DNA of 64,000 bases from CADCUY01 sp964242735 (GCA_964242735.1 CAXTAK010000007.1:62001-126000); one strand, 5' to 3'. Positions 43,512 to 53,753 are shown, counted from the first letter of the stretch. Numbers and translations are program-made. Notes: generated by a model not told the origin, from the sequence alone.

Positions 43512-44660
43512 GTGGACGGCGCCCCGCTCCGACCCGCCGGCCCGACGCCCCGACCCGCGGGTCCGACGTCCGAGCTCGTGGGGCACCTGCGCTGGCAGGC
43601 GAGCGCCTGCGCCGCCATGGGCTCACCGCTGTACGCCGCCCTGCTCGCCGCGGTCGCCGACGACGTCGCGGCCGGCGGCCCGGCGGCGTCGGTGCTCGCC
43701 GACCACGCCCACCGCCCGGGTCCCGACGCGGTGGGACTGCGCCTGGCCCAGGGCGTGCACCGCGTCGTCCTGTCGGGACGGGCCCCGGACCTCGCCCACC
43801 ACTACCCGAGCGCGGGCGGCGGTGGGGACGACGCGGGCGCCGCGTGGCCCGCCTTCCGCGCGGTGCTCGTCGAGCACCGCGCGGAGCTGGTCGCGGGGAT
43901 GGAGCGCACTCCGCAGACCAACGAGATCGGCCGCGCCGCGGCGCTGTGGCCCGCGGTGCTGCTCGTCGCCTCGGAGCACCCGGGCCTGCCGCTGCGCCTG
44001 GTGGAGCTCGGTGCCTCCGCCGGCCTGCTGCTGCGCGCCGACGCGGTCCGCTACGGCGGCGGGGGCGTGACCTGGGGGCCGGGCGACTCACCCGTGGTCC
44101 TGGACCCGGCGTGGCACGACGCCCCGCCGTGGTGGTCACAGATCCCCGAGCGCGTGGAGGTCGCCTCCCGCGTCGGCGTGGACCTCCACCCCCTCGACGC
44201 GAGCACCCCGGACGGGCAGCTGAGCCTGGTCTCCGCGGTGTGGCCCGACCAGCTGGAGCGGCTCGACCGCCTGCGCGGCGCCCTGGCGCTGGCCGCCCGC
44301 GTGCCCGTCACGCTGGTCCGCGCTTCCGCAGCCGACGCCCTCGACGACCTGGCGCCGCTGGCCGGGGCGCTCACCGTCGTCCAGCACTCCTTCGTCCGGC
44401 AGTACCTCGGAGACGTCGGGCGGGCGCGCGTCGGACGGCGGCTCGAGGCGCTGGGTGGAAGGGCCACGCCGTCAGCGCCGCTGGCGCACGTCAGCCTCGA
44501 ACCCCGCCGGACCGCGCTGGACCAGCCGCGCCAGCCCGTCGTGCAGGTGCGCACCTGGCCCCGCGGGGCTCTCGTGCGCACCCTCGCGGTGGCCGGGGGT
44601 CACGGGCCGCCGGTGCGGTGGGCGGTGAGCAGCGCTGAGCCGGCGGACGCCGAGACCTAG
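43512..44660 (+). CDS. DUF2332 family protein
   Basis: 382 aa. Matches the actinobacterial DUF2332 pattern: HLRWQASACAAMGSPLYAALL at the N-terminus, TNEIGRAAALWPAVLLVA, LVELGASAGLLLRADAVRY (a glycine-rich loop reminiscent of SAM-binding folds) and SVVQHSFVRQYL-like motifs near the end. Function unknown; a methyltransferase-like fold is possible and untested. The GTG at 43512 fits the domain start. The TAG stop at 44658-44660 overlaps the predicted -10 of the next gene. Confidence 0.85.
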   Translation: MDGAPLRPAGPTPRPAGPTSELVGHLRWQASACAAMGSPLYAALLAAVADDVAAGGPAASVLADHAHRPGPDAVGLRLAQGVHRVVLSGRAPDLAHHYPSAGGGGDDAGAAWPAFRAVLVEHRAELVAGMERTPQTNEIGRAAALWPAVLLVASEHPGLPLRLVELGASAGLLLRADAVRYGGGGVTWGPGDSPVVLDPAWHDAPPWWSQIPERVEVASRVGVDLHPLDASTPDGQLSLVSAVWPDQLERLDRLRGALALAARVPVTLVRASAADALDDLAPLAGALTVVQHSFVRQYLGDVGRARVGRRLEALGGRATPSAPLAHVSLEPRRTALDQPRQPVVQVRTWPRGALVRTLAVAGGHGPPVRWAVSSAEPADAET

Positions 44661-44663
44661 GCT
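44658..44663 (+). promoter_or_regulatory. -10-like hexamer TAGGCT for the PHP gene, overlapping the DUF2332 stop
   Basis: TAGGCT ends 6 nt before the PHP gene GTG (44670). Its TAG is also the stop codon of the upstream gene, so terminating ribosomes and RNA polymerase use the same bases. Confidence 0.4.
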
Positions 44664-44669
44664 GCCCGC

Positions 44670-45506
44670 GTGCTGATCGACCTCCACGCGCACTCCACCG
44701 CCTCGGACGGGACCGACACCCCGGCCGGGCTGGTGGCGGCGGCGGCCGCCGCGGGCGTGGAGGTCCTCGCGATCACCGACCACGACACGACGGCGGGGTG
44801 GGCGTCGGCCGCGGCGGAGGCCCGCCGGTGCGGGGTGCTCCTGGTGCCCGGGGCGGAGATCACGTGCCGCGCCGACGGGGTGAGCGTGCACCTGCTCAGC
44901 TACCTCCACGACCCCGGTCACACGGGCCTCGCCGGGCTGCTCGCCGAGTCGCGGGCCACGCGCCTCGACCGGGCGCAGCGCATGACGGCGCTCCTCTCCC
45001 GGGACCACCCCATCACCTGGGACGACGTCCTGGCCCAGGCGGCGTCGGGCGCCACGGTCGGCCGGCCTCACGTGGCCGACGCCCTCGTGGCCCTCGGGAT
45101 CGTGCCCACCCGCGACTCCGCCTTCGCCACCCTGCTCGCGGAGGGCTCGCCGTACGTGCTCTCCCTCGGCGCCCCCCACCCCGTCGACGCCGTGCGGCTG
45201 GTGCGGGAGGCGGGGGGCGTGCCCGTCGTCGCGCACTGCCTGGCCACGGCCCGGGGACGGACCATCGCGGTGCCCGTGCTGGAGGCGATGGTGGCGGCGG
45301 GCATGCCGGGCATCGAGGTCGACCACCGCGACCACAGCCCCGACGAGCGGGCCCGCCTCCGGGCCTTCGCCGCCGCGCACGCCCTGTTCACCACCGGGTC
45401 GAGCGACTACCACGGCAGGGGCAAGCAGAACCGCCTCGGGGAGCACTCCACCCCGCCGGAGGCGCTGGAGCGCATCTTCGCCCTCGCCACCGGCGTGGAG
45501 ACCTGA
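44670..45506 (+). CDS. PHP-domain phosphoesterase (nucleoside 3',5'-bisphosphate or RNase AM-like phosphatase)
   Basis: 278 aa. PHP metal-binding motifs in order: DLHAHSTASDGTDTP (His-x-His), ITDHDTTAGW, PGAEITC, RPHVADAL, VVAHC and TGSSDYHG. Such stand-alone PHP proteins (YciV/RnmAM-like) use a trinuclear metal centre to hydrolyse phosphate esters; known members dephosphorylate pAp-type bisphosphates or trim RNA 5' ends. The exact substrate cannot be told from sequence. GTG start with a -10-like hexamer 6 nt upstream. Confidence 0.9.
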   Translation: MLIDLHAHSTASDGTDTPAGLVAAAAAAGVEVLAITDHDTTAGWASAAAEARRCGVLLVPGAEITCRADGVSVHLLSYLHDPGHTGLAGLLAESRATRLDRAQRMTALLSRDHPITWDDVLAQAASGATVGRPHVADALVALGIVPTRDSAFATLLAEGSPYVLSLGAPHPVDAVRLVREAGGVPVVAHCLATARGRTIAVPVLEAMVAAGMPGIEVDHRDHSPDERARLRAFAAAHALFTTGSSDYHGRGKQNRLGEHSTPPEALERIFALATGVET

Positions 45507-45515
45507 GGGCGGCGC

Positions 45516-46502
45516 TCAGGCCCTGCCAGCAGCCGCCGGCTCGACGGCGGTGAGGTCGATGGTCGTGGGGCCGCCGTCGGTGAGGTCGATGGTCGCGTCG
45601 GGGCCCTGCGCGCCGCGCCCGGACAGGCCGCGGGGGTCGCGCAGCACGGGCACGGCGTTCTGCGCGCCGGCGAGCGCGGCCCTCAACCCCCGCAGGGCCA
45701 ACGTCGCCGCGCCGTCCGCCAGACCCGCGGAGCCGGGCAGCTCCGGCAGCGCGTACATCCGCCGCGCCCAGGCCGGCAGGGCCGCGAAGGACAACCCCGC
45801 CAGCGCCGCCCACGCGGGTCGCGCCGGGGTGAGGACGGCCAGCAGCGGCGGCATGGGAGGAGCGATGATGTAGCTCGCCGCCTCACGGGCGATGCGGGTG
45901 ACCCGCAGGTCCTGGCGCACCTCCTCGTGGTAGGCGGCCAGGTCGTCCCGTGACGCGGGGACGACGGGGGCGTCCAGGCCGACGAGCTCGGCGAAGCGCA
46001 CCTGCTCGGCGACGTACCGGTCGGCGTCGTGGTGGCTGATGCCCCCGGGGCGCGACCGGCCCACGACGTCGAGGATCGAGTCGATCAGCGCGCAGTGAAT
46101 CCACAGCAGCAGGTCGGGGTCGTCCGCGCGGTAGGTGGTCCCGGTCACGGGGTCGGTGCCGCCGAGGCGCGCGTGGATGCCGCGGACCCTGGCGCCGGCG
46201 GCGAGCGCCTCGGCGGTGCTCCCGAAGGTCACCGTCTCGAGGTACTGGCCGGTGGAGGTCAGCCGGTCCCAGGTGTGGTCCCGGTACCCCGAGTGATCCG
46301 CGACGCCGCGCATCGCCACCGGGTTCAGGGCCTGCAGCAGCAGCGCGCGCATCCCGGCGCTGCCGATCATCGGGTCGGTGTGCAGTGACCAGGTGGCGCT
46401 GCCCGGCCCGAAGAGGCCGTGGTCCCGCGGGTGCGCGGGAGCTGGTCGCGCCGTCGCGGTCGGACGCCGCCGCGGGAGCTGGGCACTGCTTCGTCCTGGC
46501 AC
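45516..46502 (-). CDS. Oxygenase MpaB family protein (DUF2236)
   Basis: 328 aa. Matches the MpaB/DUF2236 (rubber oxygenase-like) family: WSLHTDPMIGSAGMRALLLQALNPVAMRGVADHSGYR, the ETVTFGSTAEALAAGARVRGIHARLGG stretch with conserved Arg/His, and LLLWIHCALIDSIL. These proteins bind haem b through His residues, and several act as oxygenases; the substrate is unknown here. The C-terminal ~40 residues are acidic/Thr-rich with a repeated TIDLT motif. The GTG start at 46502 adds a basic 35-residue leader, and the true start may be later. Confidence 0.87.
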   Translation of the reverse strand: MPGRSSAQLPRRRPTATARPAPAHPRDHGLFGPGSATWSLHTDPMIGSAGMRALLLQALNPVAMRGVADHSGYRDHTWDRLTSTGQYLETVTFGSTAEALAAGARVRGIHARLGGTDPVTGTTYRADDPDLLLWIHCALIDSILDVVGRSRPGGISHHDADRYVAEQVRFAELVGLDAPVVPASRDDLAAYHEEVRQDLRVTRIAREAASYIIAPPMPPLLAVLTPARPAWAALAGLSFAALPAWARRMYALPELPGSAGLADGAATLALRGLRAALAGAQNAVPVLRDPRGLSGRGAQGPDATIDLTDGGPTTIDLTAVEPAAAGRA

Positions 46503-46636
46503 GCCACCAGTGTCGCCGACCCCTGGTGAGCGCGCGGTGGCGCCCCGGGCGACCCGACCGGATGCCCGCTGGTGACCGCGTCACCGGCGCGATCACCGGC
46601 GGGCCCGAGCCCGACGACATCGCCGTGGGAGGGTGA

Positions 46637-48490
<1,854 letters not shown>

Positions 48491-48705
48491 GTCTGTCGGT
48501 GCGGGGCCGGTCGGGCGCCGTCCGGCCGGCAGCGCTCCAGGTGGTGCGCGGGGCGCGGGCGCTCAGGACGGCGGACACCGGCGGGCTGAGCCGCGGCGGT
48601 TCGGCAGCCGATCGTGGCTGCGACCGGTCGACCGAGGAACACCTCTATGGTAGCTGCTGCGGCTCCCGCACCGGTCGGCGCCCGGGCAGGAGCACCTGAT
48701 CGCCC

Positions 48706-48711
48706 TACGCT
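48706..48711 (+). promoter_or_regulatory. -10-like hexamer TACGCT for the ferritin-like gene
   Basis: TACGCT ends 7 nt before the in-frame GTG at 48719; this supports a leaderless start there. Confidence 0.4.
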
Positions 48712-48718
48712 GCCCGTC

Positions 48719-49477
48719 GTGGCCCCCGCCGAGCACGGACCCCAGCCGTGGGGCGCCCTCGCGGCGGCCGAGGTCGACCTGCTGGGCGCGCTGGCGTACG
48801 GCGAGCTGAGCAGCTTCCTGCGCCTGTCGTCGGAGGCCTCCGGGGCGCCGACGCTCATCGAGGTGCAGGGCGTGGCTCGCCTGGCCATCGAGCACTTCTC
48901 CCGCTTCGGCCTGCTCAGGGCCCGCCTGCACCACCTCGGTGTGGAGCCGGAGGCCGCGATGGAGCCCTTCACCACCGCCCTGGACGCGTTCCACGCCCGC
49001 ACGAGCCCCAGCGACTGGACCGAGTCGCTCGTCAAGGCCTACGTCGGTGACGGCATCGCCGCGGACTTCTACCTCGAGGTCTCCGCCAATGTCGGGGACC
49101 CCACCCGGCGCCTGGTGGCCGAGGTGCTCGGGGCGGCGGGCTCCGCACCGGGCGCCGCGGGCTCGCCCGCCGCCGGGACCCCGCAGGGCGGGCACGTCCA
49201 CCTGGAGGACTTCGTCGTCGCGGCCGTGGGTCGGGCGAGCGCCGCCGACCCCCAGCTGAGCAGCCGCCTCGCGCTGTGGGGTCGCCGCCTGGTCGGTGAG
49301 GCGCTCAGCCAGGCGCGGGGGATCTTCGCGGACCACCCCGACCTGGCGCGCCTGCTGACGGGCGCCCCGGGCCAGCAGAGCGCGAAGGGCGCCGACCTCG
49401 TGGAGGTCGGCGCCCTGTTCACGCGCATCACGCGCGCGCACGTGCACCGGATGGGGCGCCTCGGCCTGACGGCCTGA
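48719..49477 (+). CDS. Ferritin-like fold protein (MiaE-like/actinobacterial family)
   Basis: 252 aa. A helical bundle with carboxylate/His pairs typical of ferritin-like diiron proteins: LLGALAYGELSSFLRLSSEA (Glu), LARLAIEHFSRFGLL (Glu-x-x-His), DFYLEVSANV and GRRLVGEALSQA. Distant similarity is to tRNA hydroxylase MiaE and rubrerythrin; actinobacterial members have no known function and often lie beside a DEAD-box helicase gene, as here. I chose the GTG at 48719 (-10-like TACGCT 7 nt upstream) because it matches where the fold begins. An ATG at 48647 would add 24 Pro/Ala-rich residues. An insert at ~143-160 is Gly/Ala-rich. Confidence 0.78.
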   Translation: MAPAEHGPQPWGALAAAEVDLLGALAYGELSSFLRLSSEASGAPTLIEVQGVARLAIEHFSRFGLLRARLHHLGVEPEAAMEPFTTALDAFHARTSPSDWTESLVKAYVGDGIAADFYLEVSANVGDPTRRLVAEVLGAAGSAPGAAGSPAAGTPQGGHVHLEDFVVAAVGRASAADPQLSSRLALWGRRLVGEALSQARGIFADHPDLARLLTGAPGQQSAKGADLVEVGALFTRITRAHVHRMGRLGLTA

Positions 49478-49499
49478 AGCTGCGCACCCGGCCGGGAGT

Positions 49500-49775
49500 T
49501 CAGCGGCGGACGGCGCGCCGTCCGCTGGCGCCCGCCACGATGCCCACGCCGATGACGGCGAGCACGAGCTGGGTGACGATCTCGAGGACGTCGATGCCGT
49601 TCGTCGTGTCGAACCCGAGCGCGCGGGCGATGAAGGTGCCGATGAAGGCCGCGACGATGCCGACCACGATCGTCAGCAGGATGCTGATGTTCTGGCGACC
49701 GGGCTTGATCAGGCGGGCGAGCGCACCGATGATCGCCCCGACGACGATGGCGCTGATGATTCCGCTGATGGTCAT
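49500..49775 (-). CDS. GlsB/YeaQ/YmgE-family stress membrane protein
   Basis: 91 aa, three hydrophobic segments: IISAIVVGAIIGALARLI, ISILLTIVVGIVAAFIGTFIA and IVTQLVLAVIGVGIVAG. Gly-rich helices and the first-loop pattern ARLIKPGRQ fit transglycosylase-associated (Tag) GlsB proteins. Role in envelope stress is suggested by homologues but undefined. AAGGAG lies 7 nt upstream of the ATG at 49775. Confidence 0.9.
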   Translation of the reverse strand: MTISGIISAIVVGAIIGALARLIKPGRQNISILLTIVVGIVAAFIGTFIARALGFDTTNGIDVLEIVTQLVLAVIGVGIVAGASGRRAVRR

Positions 49776-49881
49776 GGGTTGCTCCTTCGTAGGTCGCGGC
49801 CGTGCGCCGCGTTCGGAGAGCAGCATGGTGCGCGGTGGACCTCGTTGCACGTCCACCGCGCCCTACTGCGCGTAGCGATGC

Positions 49882-50106
49882 CTACAGGGTGCCGAATCCC
49901 ACTCTGCGTGACTCTTCGCTACCGATCTCGACGAAAGCGAGGGCGGCTGCGGGTACCAGGACGAGACGGCCCTTGTCGTCACGCAGCGTCAGCACCCCGC
50001 CGTCGGCGATCGCCGCGGTGACGGACTGCTCGACGGCCTCCGCGCTGTCACTCGACTCCAGGACGACGTCGCGTGCCACGTTCTGCACGCCGATCCGGAT
50101 CTCCAC
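49882..50106 (-). CDS. DUF3107 family small protein
   Basis: 74 aa matching DUF3107 over its whole length: EIRIGVQNVARDVVLESSDSAEAVEQSV, then GGVLTLRDDKGRLVLVPAAALAFVEIG. An actinobacterial ATP-binding-like family of unknown function, usually encoded near a DEAD-box helicase and the ferritin-like gene, as seen here. ATG start. Confidence 0.92.
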   Translation of the reverse strand: MEIRIGVQNVARDVVLESSDSAEAVEQSVTAAIADGGVLTLRDDKGRLVLVPAAALAFVEIGSEESRRVGFGTL

Positions 50107-50256
50107 TGCTGCTCCTCGCTCGGACGGTCACTGGTGCGCCATCCAACCGCATCGTCCTGCGGCGCGTCGCGGCGGGCCGAGGCGGGGGACTGTCAGAAAG
50201 TGCTCACGCAGAGTGTGCGTAGTGTCATGATCGGTGACGAAACACCGAACGGGGGG

Positions 50257-50289
50257 GAGCCGGGCGCCCGGGGGACGGGTGCCCGGCTC
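50257..50289 (+). other. Leader hairpin upstream of the LeuA-C-like gene
   Basis: GAGCCGGGC pairs perfectly with GCCCGGCTC over 9 bp around a 15-nt loop, 25 bp before the ATG at 50314. It may be a terminator of upstream readthrough or a leader structure. The preceding 80 bp are visibly less GC-rich, as expected of a promoter region. Confidence 0.4.
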
Positions 50290-50313
50290 GCACACCGCAC
50301 CAGCGGAGGACCG

Positions 50314-51078
50314 ATGACCGCCAGCCCCCCGACGGCCAGTCCTCCCGCGGCCAGTCCTCCCGCGGCGGGCCCCCCCACCGCTGGACACCCGTCGGTGGAA
50401 GAGGTCGCCCGCCTCGTGCTCACCCTCCCCGGGGTGCGCGGCGCGAGCGCGGTGCGCCGACGGCGCCGCGACCCGCTCGTCCGGCTGCGGCTCGCCGCCG
50501 GGGTGGACCCGGCGCAGACCTGCCGTGACGTGGTGACCCTGGTCGGGGCCGCGCCGCCGCCCCACGCCGAGCCCGAGGAGGGCGGAACGCCGATGACCAC
50601 CAGCCCCTCTCGTCCCCACCCGTCCGCCGATCGCCAGGACGTCGTGGCACCCGACGCAGCAGGGACACCCGGAGCCGGGACGCGCGTGCACCTGCGCCGG
50701 GTGCGGGTGACCACCGAGGGCACCACCACCGTCGCCGAGGTGGTCCTGACCCGCGGCGAGGTCGTCCACACCGGCATCGCCGACGCGGCGGCGACGCCTG
50801 CGGGTGCCCACCGCGCCCTGGCCGGCGCGACCACCCGGTGCCTGGAGTCGGCCGCCGGGGGCAGGGCGCGCCTGGAGGTCGACGGCGTGCAGGTCGACGT
50901 CGTCGCCGGCCAGCCCACCGCGGTGGTCTGCCTCAGCATCGTCACCGAGCGCGGCCACGAGCAGATCAGCGGGTCGGCCCTGGTCCTGGGCGACCCGCAC
51001 CGGGCCGTGGTGCGCGCGGTCCTGGCCGCGGCGAACCGGCGCATCTCGCTCACCACCGCCGACCACGACGGCGCCTGA
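50314..51078 (+). CDS. Hypothetical protein with a LeuA regulatory-domain-like C-terminal half
   Basis: 254 aa. A Ser/Pro/Ala repeat (SPPTASPPAASPPAAGPP) is followed by a short domain (VEEVARLVLTLPGVRGASAVRRRRRDPLVRLRL), a linker, and a C-terminal domain at ~130-250. The alternation in that domain (TTTVAEVVLTRGEVVHTG, AHRALAGATTRCLE, DVVAGQPTAVVCLSIV, GSALVLGDPHRAVVRAVLAAANRRI) resembles the allosteric domain of 2-isopropylmalate synthase. No catalytic motif is seen. GGAGGA precedes the ATG. Related proteins in actinobacteria are uncharacterised, so the fold resemblance is my inference. Confidence 0.55.
   Translation: MTASPPTASPPAASPPAAGPPTAGHPSVEEVARLVLTLPGVRGASAVRRRRRDPLVRLRLAAGVDPAQTCRDVVTLVGAAPPPHAEPEEGGTPMTTSPSRPHPSADRQDVVAPDAAGTPGAGTRVHLRRVRVTTEGTTTVAEVVLTRGEVVHTGIADAAATPAGAHRALAGATTRCLESAAGGRARLEVDGVQVDVVAGQPTAVVCLSIVTERGHEQISGSALVLGDPHRAVVRAVLAAANRRISLTTADHDGA
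50335..50364 (+). repeat. 15-bp tandem repeat in the N-terminal coding region
   Basis: GCCAGTCCTCCCGCG occurs twice, encoding A-S-P-P-A units within a longer S/P/A low-complexity run. Confidence 0.8.
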
Positions 51079-51151
51079 CACCCCGGCGCCGGGGCCCTCG
51101 GCGCCGGCCCTCGCCCCGCCGTGGGCGCGCCGCCGTGGCACCCTGGCCCTC

Positions 51152-52000
51152 GTGCGCTCCGCGGGCCGGCACGCGGTCACCTCCGCCCTGGCCGCCGCCA
51201 CCCTCGCCGCCCTCCTCGCGGGGTGCGGTGCGGACGCCGGGCCCCTCGGCGGGCTGCCGGGGCGCGTGGACGGCGAGGCCGGGGGCACCTCCACCTCCGA
51301 GGCCCCCCAGCTCGAGGCCCCCCAGCTCGAGGCCCCCCAGCTCGAGGTGAGCCCCAGCACCCCGCCGGAGGTGCCACCCGAGCCGGGACCCGCCCCCGAG
51401 CCGGCACCCGAGCCCGCCCCCGACCCGGCCGTCGCCGCCGACCTCGCCGCCGGCGTCCTGGCGGGTGAGGTCGCCGCCACCGGCCCGGGCACCACCGCGG
51501 TCGTGCCCGGCACCACCGCCGCCACCGCCGTGCCCAGCGCCCCCGACCGGTCGGTGGCGCTGCGCGTGGAGGTCGAGGACGGGCTGCCGATCGACGGCGG
51601 AGCCTTCGCCTCCTTCGTCATGACCACCCTGCAGGACCCCCGCGGGTGGCAGCAGGAGGGCTGGTCCTTCACCCGCACCGACGGCGACGCCGACGTCGTC
51701 CTGACCCTGGCCAGCCCCGCGACGTCCGCGGCGATGTGCGCGCCGCTGCAGACCGGCGGCACCCTGTCCTGCCGCAACGGCGACGACGTCGTGCTGACCC
51801 ACTACCGCTGGGTGCACGGCGCCGAGGCGTACGGGGCCGACCTCACCGCGTACCGCCACTACCTGGTCAGCCACGAGGTGGGCCACGCGCTCGGCAACGG
51901 CCACGCGCCCTGCCCCGGCGCGGGCCAGCCGGCGCCGACGATGATGCAGCAGACCAAGGGCGTGGGGGAGTGCACCGCCCAGCCGTGGCCGCACCCGTGA
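51152..52000 (+). CDS. DUF3152 lipoprotein, putative zinc metalloprotease
   Basis: 282 aa. Signal peptide with lipobox LLAGC (Cys at ~26), a Pro/Glu-rich linker with three EAPQL repeats, then a DUF3152 domain. The domain ends in HEVGHALGNGH, which is the metzincin zinc signature HExxHxxGxxH, followed by a Met in TMMQQTKG that could be the Met-turn. A secreted, membrane-tethered protease is therefore predicted; substrate unknown. The GTG start at 51152 fits the signal peptide. Its TGA overlaps the moeZ GTG (GTGA). Confidence 0.85.
   Translation: MRSAGRHAVTSALAAATLAALLAGCGADAGPLGGLPGRVDGEAGGTSTSEAPQLEAPQLEAPQLEVSPSTPPEVPPEPGPAPEPAPEPAPDPAVAADLAAGVLAGEVAATGPGTTAVVPGTTAATAVPSAPDRSVALRVEVEDGLPIDGGAFASFVMTTLQDPRGWQQEGWSFTRTDGDADVVLTLASPATSAAMCAPLQTGGTLSCRNGDDVVLTHYRWVHGAEAYGADLTAYRHYLVSHEVGHALGNGHAPCPGAGQPAPTMMQQTKGVGECTAQPWPHP
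51299..51343 (+). repeat. Three perfect 15-bp repeats in the DUF3152 linker
   Basis: GAGGCCCCCCAGCTC repeated three times encodes (EAPQL)x3 between the lipobox and the protease domain, a spacer whose length can change without loss of frame. Confidence 0.9.
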
Positions 52001-53163
52001 GCGGCGCGACGGACGCCGCCGCCGGCGCTGGGCCGGTCGGGCCGGTCGGGCCGCTGGTGGCACCGGGCCCGCCGCTGGGTCCCGACGAGGTCGCCCGCTA
52101 CGCCCGGCACCTGACCCTGCCCGGGTTCGGGCCCCCCGCCCAGCGCAGCCTGCGCGCCGCGCGGGTGCTCGTCGTCGGTGCCGGAGGCCTGGGGTCGCCG
52201 GTGATCTCCTACCTCGCCGCCGCGGGGGTGGGCACCCTCGGTGTCGTCGACGACGACGTGGTGGAGCTGTCGAACCTCCAGCGCCAGGTGCTGCACGGGG
52301 TCGCCGACGTGGGCCGGGCCAAGGTCGACAGCGCCGCGGACGCCGTCGCGCGCCTGGACCCGGGCGTGGAGGTCGTGCGCCACCGCGAGCGCTTCACCCC
52401 CGCCAGCGCCGGGAGGCTGCTGGACGGGTACGACCTGGTCGTCGACGGCGCCGACAACTTCGCCACCCGCTACGCCGTCGCCGACGCCGCCCGGGACGCC
52501 GGGGTGCCGGAGGTGTTCGGGTCGCTGCTGGGCTACGACGCGCAGGTCGGGGTGTTCTGGGCGGGGCGCGGGGCCACGTACCGCGACGTCTTCCCCACCC
52601 CACCGCCGGCCGGGTCGGTCGCCTCCTGCGCGGAGGCCGGGGTGCTCGGGGCGCTGTGCGGGGTGGTGGGCTCGGTGATGGCCGTCGAGGTGGTGAAGGT
52701 GCTCACCGGGGTCGGGCAGCCCCTGGTGGGGCGGCTGCTGGTGCTCGACGCGCTGACCATGACGTGGCGCGGCCTCGCCGTCCGCGCGGCGCCCGGTGCG
52801 GCGGCGCCCGCCGCGCCGTCAGGGGCCGCGCTCGACGACACGCCGTCGGACCTGCCGCCGTCGGCGGTGGTCGCCCCCGCGGACCTGCTGCCGCTGCTGG
52901 CCGCCGGCGCGGTGTCCCTGGTCGACCTGCGCACCGACGCCGAGCGCGGCGCCGCACCCGCCCCGCGCGGCTCGGTGGCGGTGCCCTTCGCGGTCGCGCT
53001 CGCCGACCCCGGCTCGCTGCCGCCCGGGCCGCTGGTGCTGGCGTGCGCCGCCGGGGTGCGCTCGGAGCTGGTGCTGCGCGCGGCCCGCGAGGCCGGGCGC
53101 ACCGACGTCGCGCACCTCGACGGCGGGCTGGCGGCCCTGGTGACCCGTAACCTGGACACGTGA
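51997..53163 (+). CDS. moeZ: Adenylyltransferase/sulfurtransferase MoeZ (ThiF-E1-like plus rhodanese)
   Basis: 388 aa. E1-like domain: RVLVVGAGGLGSPVISYLAAAGVGTLGVVDDDVVELSNLQRQVLH (nucleotide site), then DLVVDGADNFATRYAV; a C-terminal rhodanese domain has LACAAGVRSELVL with the catalytic Cys. MoeZ activates small sulfur carriers (ThiS/MoaD/CysO types) by adenylation and thiocarboxylation. The zinc CxxC pairs of many homologues are not obvious. GTG at 51997 overlaps the lipoprotein stop by GTGA; another GTG at 51985 is possible. The stop overlaps idi by GTGA, so three unrelated proteins are translationally chained. Confidence 0.92.
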   Translation: MSGATDAAAGAGPVGPVGPLVAPGPPLGPDEVARYARHLTLPGFGPPAQRSLRAARVLVVGAGGLGSPVISYLAAAGVGTLGVVDDDVVELSNLQRQVLHGVADVGRAKVDSAADAVARLDPGVEVVRHRERFTPASAGRLLDGYDLVVDGADNFATRYAVADAARDAGVPEVFGSLLGYDAQVGVFWAGRGATYRDVFPTPPPAGSVASCAEAGVLGALCGVVGSVMAVEVVKVLTGVGQPLVGRLLVLDALTMTWRGLAVRAAPGAAAPAAPSGAALDDTPSDLPPSAVVAPADLLPLLAAGAVSLVDLRTDAERGAAPAPRGSVAVPFAVALADPGSLPPGPLVLACAAGVRSELVLRAAREAGRTDVAHLDGGLAALVTRNLDT

Positions 53164-53753
53164 GTGCGCCGACCCGCGAGACCAGCGCCGCTGCGGTGGA
53201 GCGCGTCGTGCTCCTCGACGCGGACGGCGCGCCCTGCGGCACCGCCGACAAGGCGCTGGTGCACACCGCCGACACCCCGCTGCACCTGGCCTTCTCCTGC
53301 TACGTCACCGACGGCGCCGGGTCCCTGCTGATGACGCGGCGCGCGGTCACCAAGCGCACCTGGCCCGGGGTGTGGACCAACACCGCGTGCGGTCATCCGG
53401 CTCCGGGTGAGGACGCGGCGGACGCGGTGGTCCGGCGGGTGCGCCAGGAGCTCGGGCTGGAGCTGCGCGAGCTGCGCCTGGCGCTGCCCGACTTCGCCTA
53501 CCGCGCCACCGACGCCACCGGCATCGTGGAGAACGAGGTGTGCCCGGTGTTCACCGCCGTCGTCGACGGCAGGTCCCGCGGTGCGGCCGGAGCGGCCGGC
53601 GCAGTCGCGCCCGCGCCGACGCCGGACCCGAGTGAGGTCGAGGAGTGGCGGTGGGTGCGGTGGGAGCAGGCCGCGCAGCTCGCGGCCACCGCGCCGTGGT
53701 TGATCAGCCCGTGGTCGGCGCTGCAGCTCGCGCAGCTGAGCCCGCTGAGCTGA
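53160..53753 (+). CDS. idi: Isopentenyl-diphosphate delta-isomerase type I
   Basis: 197 aa Nudix-fold enzyme: HLAFSCYVTDGAGSLLMTRRAVTKRTWPGVWTNTACGHPAPGED carries the catalytic Cys (TNTACGHP) and first metal ligands; VRRVRQELGLEL is the Nudix-like helix; ENEVCPVF holds the second catalytic Glu region. Interconverts IPP and DMAPP for isoprenoid synthesis. A short Ala-rich insert at ~140-155 is unusual. The GTG overlaps the moeZ stop. Confidence 0.95.
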   Translation: MSAPTRETSAAAVERVVLLDADGAPCGTADKALVHTADTPLHLAFSCYVTDGAGSLLMTRRAVTKRTWPGVWTNTACGHPAPGEDAADAVVRRVRQELGLELRELRLALPDFAYRATDATGIVENEVCPVFTAVVDGRSRGAAGAAGAVAPAPTPDPSEVEEWRWVRWEQAAQLAATAPWLISPWSALQLAQLSPLS

